Source: CAVYBY01 sp963766935 (GTDB lineage: Bacteria; Actinomycetota; UBA4738; HRBIN12). From it: a stretch of 64,000 nt of DNA. The notes beneath the pieces are model-generated. The model ran no database searches. It was not told where the DNA came from and saw nothing but the letters and a program-made list of their open reading frames with translations. Each line of letters starts with the position of its first letter. Positions within the stretch are counted from its first letter, which is position 1. Below, piece after piece: positions 1-8,012 of this stretch. The stretch covers positions 186,001 to 250,000 of the forward strand of contig CAVYBY010000009.1 in the NCBI GenBank assembly GCA_963766935.1, read 5' to 3'. The position numbers and the translations under genes are program-made.

Positions 1-525
1 GATCGAGTCACCGATCAAGAGCGCCCGCGGCGGATCCTTCGGGCCGTCGGTCGGCAACGCCAGCCACCTGGCGATCCCCTCGGCGCTCCGCACGTACAGC
101 CACGAGGGGCCGTCGGCCAGCGTGAAGACCTGAAGCCCACCGCCGATCCCGGCGAGGCTCGCTCCGGGGGGAAGGCTCGACACGGGCACGGCGAACCGGC
201 CTCCGACGAAGCTGCCGCGATGTCCGCCGAACCGGCCTTCGATCACGGGCGCCGCGCTCCCGCACCGATACGCCTCGAGCTGCGACGGAGGGATGCACAC
301 GTTGCCGCTGTCCCGGAACAGCGTGATCTGCGTGGTTCCCCCGGCGATGTTCTCGCACGCCTCGGGTCCGATGTGACCGGCGGGACGCGAGATCGCCACC
401 ACACGGTCGGGTGGGATCTGCAGGACGAGGGCGACGAGGGCGATCGCAACGACCGCGACGAACCCGACGAGGAGGCGCCGTCGCCGGCGCCGATCCAGCC
501 GACTCGCGCGTCCCGGGATCGCCAT
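1..525 (-). CDS. Membrane-anchored SGNH/GDSL-type hydrolase, N-terminal part
   Basis: Reads from ATG at 525 to the window edge without a stop (175 codons), so the C-terminus lies outside. After an Arg-rich start there is one hydrophobic segment (about residues 20-36) that should act as a membrane anchor or uncleaved signal. A beta-rich region with three Cys follows, and the last visible residues are LLIGDSI, the block I nucleophile motif of SGNH/GDSL hydrolases (GDS with catalytic Ser). The enzyme would act outside the membrane on an ester-linked or O-acyl substrate, possibly a cell-wall glycan. It follows the DUF6159 gene by 40 bp on the same strand and is probably co-transcribed with it. 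The substrate cannot be judged because blocks II-V are missing. Confidence 0.7.
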   Translation of the reverse strand, partial: MAIPGRASRLDRRRRRRLLVGFVAVVAIALVALVLQIPPDRVVAISRPAGHIGPEACENIAGGTTQITLFRDSGNVCIPPSQLEAYRCGSAAPVIEGRFGGHRGSFVGGRFAVPVSSLPPGASLAGIGGGLQVFTLADGPSWLYVRSAEGIARWLALPTDGPKDPPRALLIGDSI

Positions 526-565
526 GTGGGTTCCGTTACGGACGAGCCCGCGCCCGCTTCGTCCG

Positions 566-1417
566 TCAGCGATCCGGCCGCGGAGGGATCGAGCGGGCGC
601 GCCACGGCCAGCTCTTCCGGTGCTTCACGGCGGCCTCGAAGTCCTGGCTCGTGAAGCCGTCGGGCACCGTCCCGGCCACCGCGTACCGGTACAGGGCGGC
701 GTTGAAGACCTCGCCCAGCGCGGACGCGAACACCATCAGCGCGAGGAATCCCACCACCATCGTGCCGATGCCGATCGCCGGAGAGACGAGGACGAGCCCC
801 AGCCCGACGACCATGACCGGAATGACCACAATCATGAGGGCGAGGCCGATGGTGAGGTTGCCGACGAGCTGCTCGCCCCAGCGTTTCCGGAAGATCGAGG
901 CCGACCGGCGGATCGCGCCACGAACGTCCACCGGTTCGAACAGGAGCACCGGCACGACGAAGAACGTCACGAGCCCCCAGGCGATGCTTCCGATGATGCC
1001 GGCCACCCGCCCGAGGATGCCGGTTCGCTCCTGGATCACGCGCAGCACGATGCCCACCGTCGCGGCGAGCAGCGCCCACCGCAGGATCTCCGGAAGACGG
1101 CCGCGCACCATCGCCCATCCGTCCGCGATCGTCGCGGGCTCACCGTCCAGTCTGCGCAGAGCCACGGCGACGAGGGTCGCGTTGAAGCAGATCCCGATGA
1201 AGGCGGCGATCGCGTAGAAGGCGTAGAGCGCGAGGTAGCCGTCGAGATGCGATCCCTCGCTGAGCACCCCGTGGAAGAGGCCGGCGAAGAAAAAGCCGGC
1301 CGCGACCGCGGAGGTGCAGACGAGCGACCCGAGCGGCAACAGCAGCAGCTTCGGATCGCGTCCGAGCAACTTCCAGCTGGCTCCGACGAGGGCGAAGCTT
1401 CGGGCGGTCTTGCTCAC
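566..1417 (-). CDS. DUF6159-type polytopic membrane protein
   Basis: 283 residues with about six hydrophobic segments. The N-terminal motif (SFALVGASWKLLGRDPKLL) and the middle RSASIFRKRWGEQLVGN block match the DUF6159 family of membrane proteins of unknown function. The GTG start at 1417 is chosen because a GGAGG Shine-Dalgarno sits 6 nt upstream. It is divergent from rlmN and precedes the SGNH hydrolase. Nothing in the sequence identifies a substrate or partner. Confidence 0.75.
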   Translation of the reverse strand: MSKTARSFALVGASWKLLGRDPKLLLLPLGSLVCTSAVAAGFFFAGLFHGVLSEGSHLDGYLALYAFYAIAAFIGICFNATLVAVALRRLDGEPATIADGWAMVRGRLPEILRWALLAATVGIVLRVIQERTGILGRVAGIIGSIAWGLVTFFVVPVLLFEPVDVRGAIRRSASIFRKRWGEQLVGNLTIGLALMIVVIPVMVVGLGLVLVSPAIGIGTMVVGFLALMVFASALGEVFNAALYRYAVAGTVPDGFTSQDFEAAVKHRKSWPWRARSIPPRPDR

Positions 1418-1511
1418 CGTGCACCTCCGGGGGGCTTCGAAGCGGTTTCACCGTCATGGTATCGCGAGCCGCGCGCGCGGAGGATCCCCGAACCCTGGTA
1501 CGGATGCCCGA

Positions 1512-1517
1512 TACCCT
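1512..1517 (+). promoter_or_regulatory. -10 element TACCCT of rlmN
   Basis: TACCCT lies 7 nt before ATG 1525, the spacing expected for a leaderless transcript. It favours ATG 1525 over the in-frame codons at 1456 and 1504. Confidence 0.5.
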
Positions 1518-1524
1518 CGGGGTC

Positions 1525-2566
1525 ATGGGTGCCCTGGACCTGAGCGTCGAGACCTTCGCCGAACGGATGGCGGCCTGGGGCGAGCCCGCGTTTCGCGCCA
1601 AGCAGGTCTACGGACAGTTGTGGCGCCGCGCGGCCGACTACGACGAGATGTCCGACGTGCCGCCACCGCTTCGCGCCCGGCTGGCCGAGGAGCTGCCGCT
1701 GGGCGTCGAGGTGCTCGAGGAGCGCGTCGCCGACGCCGGGCGAACGCGCAAGGCGCTCCTGCGCCTGGATGCGAGCCGCGTCGTCGAAGCCGTCGTCATG
1801 GGCTACCCCGACCGCGTGACGGTTTGCGTGTCGTCCCAGGCGGGATGCGCGATGGGGTGCACGTTCTGCGCCACCGGCCAGATGGGTCTGGACGGGAACC
1901 TGACGCCGGGCCAGATCGCCGCGCAGGTCCGGTGGGCTCGGCGAGAGGCCCGGCGCCTGCCGGAGTCGACCCCGCGGCGGCTCACCAACGTCGTCTTCAT
2001 GGGGATGGGCGAGCCGATGGCGAACGAACGAGGAACCTTCGGCGCGATCGAGCGGCTGACCGACCCCGCCGGCACCCGGCTGGGTGCCCGCCACATCACG
2101 GTCTCGACCATCGGGCTCGTGCCCGGCATCGGCCATCTCGCGACCGCGCATCCGCAGGTCGGGCTTGCCGTCAGCCTGCACGCGGCCGACGACGAGCTCC
2201 GCACCACGCTGGTCCCGCCGAACCGGCTGCATCCCCTCGCCAAGCTCGAGGAGGCGATCGCCGACTGGCGCGATCGCACGCATCGCCGTCCCTCGCTCGA
2301 GTGGGCCATGATCGACGGCGTGAACGACGGCACCGACCAGGCCGTCAAGCTGCTGCTGATCGCCCGCCGGCTTCGTGCGCACGTCAACCTGATTCCGCTC
2401 AATCCGACGCCGGGGTACGCCGTCTCCGGGAGCCCGGCCGCTCGGATCCGGTCGTTCGCTCGAGTGCTCGACCGCGGCGGGGTGCCCGGTGACCGTTCGC
2501 GACACGCGCGGGCGCGGCATCGAGGCCGCGTGCGGGCAGCTGCGGTTGGAGCGAGCTCAGCTCTAG
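1525..2566 (+). CDS. rlmN: Dual-specificity 23S rRNA/tRNA adenine-C2 methyltransferase RlmN (one frameshift)
   Basis: Radical-SAM enzyme that methylates C2 of adenosine in 23S rRNA (A2503) and some tRNAs. The cluster motif CAMGCTFCATG gives Cys108, Cys112 and Cys115 for the [4Fe-4S] centre, followed by the conserved GMGEPMAN motif. The frame breaks at 2485-2487, where one extra C sits in a CCC run. Removing it restores VTVRDTRGRGIEAACGQL and the TAG stop at 2566. That tail carries the second catalytic Cys (in AACGQL) needed for methyl transfer, so the break is much more likely a sequencing indel than a functional truncation. Without the repair the frame would run on meaninglessly for more than 1 kb across the opposite-strand gene. 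Repaired length, about 346 residues, is normal for the family. Confidence 0.9.
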
Positions 2567-3627
2567 CCCGGCACGGCGGCGCCGAGCGCCTCGGTCAAAG
2601 GATCGTCGCCCATCCGCGTCGCGACGTCGGCGGCGTCATCGAGCATCGCCATCGCCGCGACGATGTTCGCCTCGGCCCCGGAGTTCTCGCTGATGCGAGC
2701 GCCGTCGATGCCGTCCCCGACGCGGCCTCGCTCGCGGTCGTACACGGGCAGGCCGGCGGGGTTCCGCCCGTCGAACCAACCGCGCGCCGCCTCGGCCACG
2801 GCGCGCCAGCGCGCGTCGCCGGTGGCGTCGGCGAGGCCGGCCGCCGAGAGCGCGACGCTGGACGCGTCGTAGGGCGTGGTCGAGGGGAGCTCGAACCGGC
2901 GATCGGTCACCGGAACGAGCACGGCTTCGCCACTTCGCACCGCCACGTCGATGTACGAACGGTTCCCGAGCGCAGCGCCGGCCTGCGCCAGCACGCCCTC
3001 GTGCAGATGGGCCCACAGGTGGGGCATCCCCCGCTCGTACGGGGAGTTCATCAGCAGGTTTCCGTGGCGGCAGGCGAGCAGCTCGAGGCACCACGCGTCG
3101 AGCGCCTCGCGCACGCCTGCTCCGGCGGTCAGCTCGCGAAGCCCCACGAGCATGTGGATCGTGCGGACGTCCGGGGGCGCGGGTTTCCCGAGCGCGTGCT
3201 CGAACCCACGCCGGAACGATTCACCGGCGCCCTCGTCTCCCATCGCCCGCCACGCGGCCTGGGCGGCGGACAGCGCGCGTGCGTGCCAGAAATTCTCGCC
3301 GGGAACCGATGTGATCCCGTGCCGGTTCTTCGTGCCGTTCCAGTCCTCGAGGAAATTGGTCCAGCGCCCGTCGTCCTCCTGCATCCAGGTGACAAAACCG
3401 AGAAGCCCCTCCGCCCAGCGCCGCACCCACGGCAGCTTCGTGCGCGCCCAGACCTGCGCGGCCACCTCCAGCGCGCGCGCCGCGTCGTCCACGCAGGCCA
3501 CTCCCTCGAAGCCCGACTCCCTCGCCTCGATGGGCGTGTCGTCGACGCCCGCGTAGACGGCCACGGCGAGCGCACCGGGGCCGGCGGCCGGCACCGGGCG
3601 AGTGAGCCGCAGGAGCTGCCTCAGCAC
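2563..3627 (-). CDS. Glycan-active (alpha/alpha)6-barrel protein of a GT4/GH130 cassette
   Basis: 354 residues. The helical pattern rich in Trp and aromatic residues (VDDAARALEVAA, GFVTWMQEDDGRWTNF, then repeated Ala-rich helices) resembles an alpha/alpha toroid such as those accompanying actinobacterial GT4 and GH130 genes. Catalysis cannot be assigned. The GTG start at 3627 overlaps the GH130 stop in GTGCTGA, which implies translational coupling and a shared role in synthesis or turnover of a mannose-type glycan. The stop overlaps the end of rlmN by 4 bp on the opposite strand. Confidence 0.7.
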   Translation of the reverse strand: MLRQLLRLTRPVPAAGPGALAVAVYAGVDDTPIEARESGFEGVACVDDAARALEVAAQVWARTKLPWVRRWAEGLLGFVTWMQEDDGRWTNFLEDWNGTKNRHGITSVPGENFWHARALSAAQAAWRAMGDEGAGESFRRGFEHALGKPAPPDVRTIHMLVGLRELTAGAGVREALDAWCLELLACRHGNLLMNSPYERGMPHLWAHLHEGVLAQAGAALGNRSYIDVAVRSGEAVLVPVTDRRFELPSTTPYDASSVALSAAGLADATGDARWRAVAEAARGWFDGRNPAGLPVYDRERGRVGDGIDGARISENSGAEANIVAAMAMLDDAADVATRMGDDPLTEALGAAVPG

Positions 3628-4803
3628 GGATCCACGCCGGCGAGCACGTCGTCGATCGCCACGTCGGCGGCGCAGAGCACGCTGTCGGCCGCGCCGTAGT
3701 AGATGCGGATCCGGCCGTCCCCGAGCTCCGTGTGACCGCTCGGGAACACGACGTCGCCGAGGAACCCGGCGCGCTCGTAGGGCTTGGACGGCACCATGAT
3801 CGGCCGCGTCGAGCGGCCGAGGACCTTCGCGGGGTCGTCGGCGTCGAGCAACAGCGCGCCGACGGCGTACCGGTTCGTGCGGTCGGCGCCGTGGTAGATC
3901 GCGAGCCAGCCGCCGTCGACGCGGATCGGGACCAGACTCGCCCCGACTCGCATCTCGTCCCACATGCCGAGACGGGGAAGGGCCACGGGGCGGTGGTCGC
4001 CCCAGCTGTTCAGGTCGTCCGGATTCGGCGAGCCAGATGCCGAGAACCCGTCCGAACGAACCGGGCATCGGCCGCGTGAGCGCGACGTAGCGTCCGCCGA
4101 TGCGCTCCGGGAACAGGACCACGTCCTTGTGGTCCGGACCGAGCATCACGCCGTGGCGTTCGAACGTCGTGAAGTCGGTCGTCGACAACCGGGATGTGGA
4201 GATGCCGAGCCGGCTGACCGACACGTACGTGATCTGGTAGGTCCCCTCGATCAGCGTGATCCGCGGGTCTTCGACCCCGTACTCCTCCAGCGGTTCGACC
4301 GGCGAGACGGCGGCGTGCGGCTCGACCGTGAACGAGACGCCGTCGGAGCTCCGCGCGACGCGAAGGTGCGAGATGTGCGTCAGGTAGTCGCGGAACTCCT
4401 CGTTGGCCGGCGTGAAGCCGCCGATCGTGTTCGCTCAGGCGGAGCGTTCGCGGGTCGGACAGGTCGATCCCCGGGAGGTCGCGCGACACGTAGCCGATCT
4501 GACCCGCGGCGGCGTGCGGTCCTGATTGAGCACGGCGAGCCCCACCAACCGGTCGCGCGGGAGGCTCGCCGGCATCGGAACCAGACGGGGTCCGGGGCCG
4601 GAGAGATCGAGCATCTCCGCGTCCTCGGGAATCGGGGCCTCCGGATCGGGACGCTCGGCCACCCGCACCAGAAGGACCGTCTCGTCGCCGACCTTCGCGA
4701 CTCCCGGATTGATCGTCGAGACGATCTTCAGGCCCGGCTGCGTCGGCTCGAGCTGGTCGGGGGAGATCAGTGGGTTCTCCGCGAGCCGTTCCACGGAGAC
4801 CAC
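3621..4803 (-). CDS. GH130-family beta-mannoside phosphorylase/hydrolase (three frameshifts)
   Basis: The pieces in three reading frames join into one GH130 protein: RLAENPLISP at the start, INPGVAKVGDETVLLVRVAERP, then GQIGYVSRDLPGIDL, then EEYGVEDPRIT (the family hallmark), and finally DEMRVGASLVPIRVDGGWLAIYHGAD. GH130 enzymes phosphorolyse or hydrolyse beta-1,2 or beta-1,4 mannosides in the cytoplasm. Breaks lie near 4503-4505 (a G likely lost from a G run), near 4432-4434 (one extra base) and near 4028-4034. The GTG start at 4803 is tentative. The gene may instead be fused to the upstream GT4, because no stop separates them. Repaired length, about 394 residues, suits the family. Exact substrate unknown. 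Confidence 0.75.
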
Positions 4804-6025
4804 CGGTTGCTGGCGCTTCGGAGGACGCGCCGCCGCCGACGGCTTCTCCGACGTGATCGAGCTCTTCCATCGTGCGCACGAACTTCGCGCCGGTCTTCGG
4901 CCATGTGGCCTGGTTCGCGTACGCATAGGCGCGCCGCTCGAACCCGTGCTTGCGCTTGGGATCCCCCAGGATCGAGTTCACGCCCTCGGCGAGCGCTTCG
5001 GCGGATCGGAATTCGACCAGCAGTCCCCGCTTGTCCGCCAGCGCCTCGACCGCGTGGAGATAGGGCGTCGACACGACGGCCTTCCCGGCCCCGAGCGCGT
5101 ACGAGAGCGTGCCGCTCGTGATCTGGTTCGGATCCAGGTACGGGGTTACGTAGACGTCGCTCGCAAGCAGGAACTCGATGATGTCCTTCTGCTCGAGGTA
5201 GGAGTTGACGAACGCGACGTGGTTGCCCATCTCGAAGGACTCGACAAGCTCCAGCAGCTTGTTGCGGTACTCCTCGCCCTGCTGGCGCAGCAACTCCGGA
5301 TGCGTCTGCCCGGCGATCAGGTACAGGGCGTCGGGGTGCTCGGCCACGATCGCCGGCATCGCCTCGATCATGTACTCGAGCCCCTTGCCCGGCCCGACCA
5401 GACCGAAGGTCGAGACGATCTGGCGCTCCTCCAGCCCGAGCTTGACCTTCAGCCGGCGGCGCCCCGTCGGCTCGATGTGGGGCATTCCGTGGTGGATCAC
5501 GACCGGCTTGTTGGACAGGCCGTAGGTCTCGGACATCAGGATGTCGACGGCCGACTCGGCCATCACGACGAGGCCGTGGGCGGCGTCCGCGATCTCGGCG
5601 ACCGTTTCGCGGATCGCCGGTGAGGGGTCGGGCAGGACGGTGTGCAACGTCACGAGCGTCGGTTTGTGCAGCGCGTGCAGGAATCCGGCGAGGTGGTCCT
5701 CGTACTGACCTTCGATCCACGTCTCGCCGACGAGGCCGCCCCCGTTCCACACGCCGTAGAGACCGAACTCGTGCTGGATGCAAACGACGTCGGCGTTCGA
5801 CGCCTCGATCGCCTCGGCCGCCGCGATGTAGGACTGCGGGTCGCCCTGACGGATCCGCCAGCGGACCTCGCCCCCGTACGGGTGGACGACACCGCGTTCC
5901 TCGATCGCGGCCACGCGGCTCTGGACCCGGCTCTCGGCGTCCCGGATGGCCCGGATGAGGTCCGAGGTAAAGGTTGCGATGCCGCATCGGCGCGGCGGAT
6001 AGGTGGAGACGAAGGCGATTCGCAC
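4804..6025 (-). CDS. GT4-family glycosyltransferase
   Basis: Starts MRIAFVSTYPPRRCGIATFT, typical of actinobacterial GT4 (GT-B fold) enzymes. It contains TFGLVGPGKGLEYMIEAMP in the linker between domains and SGTLSYALGAGKAVVSTPY in the nucleotide-sugar-binding C-terminal domain. It probably transfers a hexose, perhaps mannose, from a sugar nucleotide. Conserved sequence ends around residue 390 (near 4855). No stop follows in this frame, so either a lost stop or a natural fusion to the GH130 protein must be considered; the 3' boundary given here is arbitrary. The GTG at 6025 is supported by the divergent -10 6 nt upstream. Confidence 0.85.
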
Positions 6026-6031
6026 GCCTAG

Positions 6032-6041
6032 ACGTTACCGT
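6032..6041. promoter_or_regulatory. Symmetric bidirectional -10 element, GT4/PAC2
   Basis: ACGTTACCGT has the form AnnnTAnnnT. Read on the plus strand, TACCGT (6036-6041) lies 6 nt before GTG 6048. Read on the minus strand, TAACGT (6037-6032) lies 6 nt before GTG 6025. Both hexamers share the TA at 6036-6037. Confidence 0.55.
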
Positions 6042-6047
6042 GACCTC

Positions 6048-6897
6048 GTGGAGCTCACGGTCCGGCCCTCACTTGCCGACCCCATTCTCGTGTGTGCGTT
6101 CCGTGGGTGGAACGACGCCGGCGAGGCCGCGACCGGCGCCCTCGGCGAGCTCAGGGACCTGTGGGGCGCCACCCGGATCGGGGGCGTCGACGTGGAGGAC
6201 TACGTCGATCTGCAGATTTCGCGGCCCACGGTCTCCCTCCAGGACGGCCGCACCCGCCGGATCGACTGGCCGCCGATGGACCTCTATCACGCACCGGTAC
6301 AAGGTCGCGACATCCTGCTGTTCCTCGGAACCGAGCCCAACATGCGGTGGCGGTCGTTCACCGGCGACGTGCTGGATGGGGTCCGCGAGCTCGGCGCGAC
6401 GACGGTGATCACGCTCGGCGCCTTTCTCGGGGACGTGCCGCACACGCGGCCGACACCCGTGAACGTGTCGAGCACGGATCCGGCGGTGGCGACCGCGGCT
6501 GGGGCTGGCGCCCTCGACGTACGAGGGACCGACCGGCATCGTCGGCGTGCTGCACGACGCCGCCGGCCGGTCGGGGCTCTCGTCGATCTCGCTGTGGGCG
6601 GCCGCCCCGCACTACGTCGTCACGGGCCCCAATCCCAAAGCCGCCCTCGCCCTGCTCGACGCGTTGACGCCGGTGCTGGGTCTGCCGGTCGAGCCGGACG
6701 GTCTGCGGGCGACGATCGGACCGTGGGAGGCGCGGGTCAACGACGCGGTCGAAGGCGACGAGGACATGCTCGCCTACGTCCGCCGTCTGGAGGAGATCGT
6801 CGACTCCTCGGTGGGTGAGCTCGACGAGGACGCGACCGGGGAGTCGATCGCCGAGGAGCTCGAGCGGTTCCTTCGCGGCGGTCCCGAGCGCGGCTGA
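6048..6897 (+). CDS. PAC2-family protein (proteasome assembly chaperone fold; one frameshift)
   Basis: Starts GTG (VELTVRPSL), then ADPILVCAFRGWNDAGEAATGAL, the signature of PAC2/DUF75 proteins, an ATP-grasp-like fold seen in archaeal and actinobacterial relatives of proteasome assembly chaperones. The frame breaks at 6501-6504, where one extra G sits in a GGGG run. Repair gives APSTYEGPTGIVGVLHDA and continues to the stop at 6897, about 282 residues. The tail is acidic and helical (EEIVDSSVGELDEDATGES). Actinobacterial PAC2 proteins have no settled function. The downstream ABC ATPase begins 8 bp later and is likely co-transcribed. Confidence 0.85.
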
Positions 6898-6905
6898 CCG
6901 ATTCC

Positions 6906-7679
6906 GTGGACGCCGTCGTCCTGCAGGCGGTGACCGTCAGCGTCTCCGGCGGCCGTCGCGTGCTCGGACCCGTCGACCTGCGGATCGGTGAAGGGGAGCG
7001 TTGGGCGCTGCTCGGCCCCAACGGCAGCGGCAAGACGACCCTGCTCTCGGTCGCCGGCGCCTGGCGCCAGCCGTCCTCCGGCCGCGCGGTCGTCCTCGGG
7101 GCAGAGCTGGGCCGGGCCGACGTTCGCGAGCTGCGCGCGCGCATCGGCCACGTGAGCCACGCCGTCGCCGACCGGCTCCGGCCCGCGCTGCTCGTTCGGC
7201 AGGTCGTGCTCTCCGGGCGGGAGTCGACGCTCGAGATCTGGGGACGGCGGTTCGATGCGGCCGCGTTCGAAGAGGCCGACGCGATGCTTGAACAAGTCGG
7301 ATGCGCCCATCTGGCCGACCGTGCGCTCGGCCTCTGCAGCCAGGGCGAACGGCAGCGCGTCCTGCTCGCTCGCGCGCTCTTCGGCCACCGCGAGCTGCTG
7401 ATCCTCGACGAGCCGGCCGCCGGGCTGGACCTGCCGGGCCGCGAAGCGCTCGTCGCGGCCGTCGAGCAGACGGCCGGGCCGGCTTCGGTGCTGGCCACGC
7501 ATCACCTCGAGGAGCTGGCGCCCTCGACCACCCACGCCGCACTGCTCAGGAATGGTTCGCTGGTCGCGACCGGGACGGTGGACGACGTCCTCGTGGACGA
7601 GGCACTGTCGGCGTGTTTCGGGATGGACGTGCGAGTCGCGCGCGACGCGGGACGCTGGCGAGCCGTCGCGCGAGGCTGA
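6906..7679 (+). CDS. ABC transporter ATP-binding protein
   Basis: 257 residues with a complete nucleotide-binding domain: Walker A GPNGSGKTT (37-45), C-loop CSQGERQ (144-150, Cys for the usual Leu), Walker B LILDEP (165-170) and a switch-loop histidine pair at 199-200. No permease gene is adjacent, so it either pairs with a permease elsewhere or acts as a soluble ABC protein. The overall layout is closest to ModF/PhnC-like single-domain ATPases. GTG start 8 bp after the PAC2 stop suggests an operon. Confidence 0.85.
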   Translation: MDAVVLQAVTVSVSGGRRVLGPVDLRIGEGERWALLGPNGSGKTTLLSVAGAWRQPSSGRAVVLGAELGRADVRELRARIGHVSHAVADRLRPALLVRQVVLSGRESTLEIWGRRFDAAAFEEADAMLEQVGCAHLADRALGLCSQGERQRVLLARALFGHRELLILDEPAAGLDLPGREALVAAVEQTAGPASVLATHHLEELAPSTTHAALLRNGSLVATGTVDDVLVDEALSACFGMDVRVARDAGRWRAVARG

Positions 7680-7688
7680 GATGGCGCG

Positions 7689-7958
7689 CTAGAGGCGGGT
7701 CCTTCGCCGCGGCGTCATCGAGCGGCCGAGGAAGTGGATCCCGACGCCCAGCAGGACGACCCACAGTGCCACCGACCCCACGACCAGCAGCAGGATCGTG
7801 ACCGGGTTCACGTGGTTCGAGGCGTTCGCGATCCAGGTGGCAATCGCGTAGACCGAGATCGCGACGTACAGCGTGACGACGAGGATCGATCCCAGGAACA
7901 CGCCGAAGGACACGATCGCGGCCGAGACCCCGAGGCTCGCACCCGTTCCTTCGCGCAT
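7689..7958 (-). CDS. Small two-helix membrane protein
   Basis: 89 residues with two long hydrophobic segments (about 9-41 and 52-76) and a basic C-terminus (GRSMTPRRRTRL), predicting both termini in the cytoplasm. No family recognised. The ATG is fixed by TAGACT 6 nt upstream. It is convergent with the ABC gene and divergent from the MptB-like pair. Confidence 0.6.
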   Translation of the reverse strand: MREGTGASLGVSAAIVSFGVFLGSILVVTLYVAISVYAIATWIANASNHVNPVTILLLVVGSVALWVVLLGVGIHFLGRSMTPRRRTRL

Positions 7959-7964
7959 GCGCCC

Positions 7965-7970
7965 AGTCTA
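7965..7970 (-). promoter_or_regulatory. -10 element TAGACT, small membrane protein
   Basis: TAGACT on the minus strand, 6 nt before ATG 7958; leaderless arrangement. Confidence 0.5.
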
Positions 7971-7998
7971 TGGCCTCAGCCACCGGCGTCTTCGGTGC

Positions 7999-8004
7999 TA
8001 CGGT
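7999..8004 (+). promoter_or_regulatory. -10 element TACGGT, first MptB-like gene
   Basis: TACGGT ends 8 nt before GTG 8013; leaderless or near-leaderless. Confidence 0.4.
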
Positions 8005-8012
8005 CGGGCGCC

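Noticed and set aside
1456..3699. rlmN frame extended to 747 codons
   Set aside because: The extension past 2485 is the wrong frame after a one-base insertion and runs across the opposite-strand barrel gene.
4010..4800. GT4 frame continued to 671 codons
   Set aside because: Composition degrades after residue 390 and the GH130 protein is encoded in the other frames.
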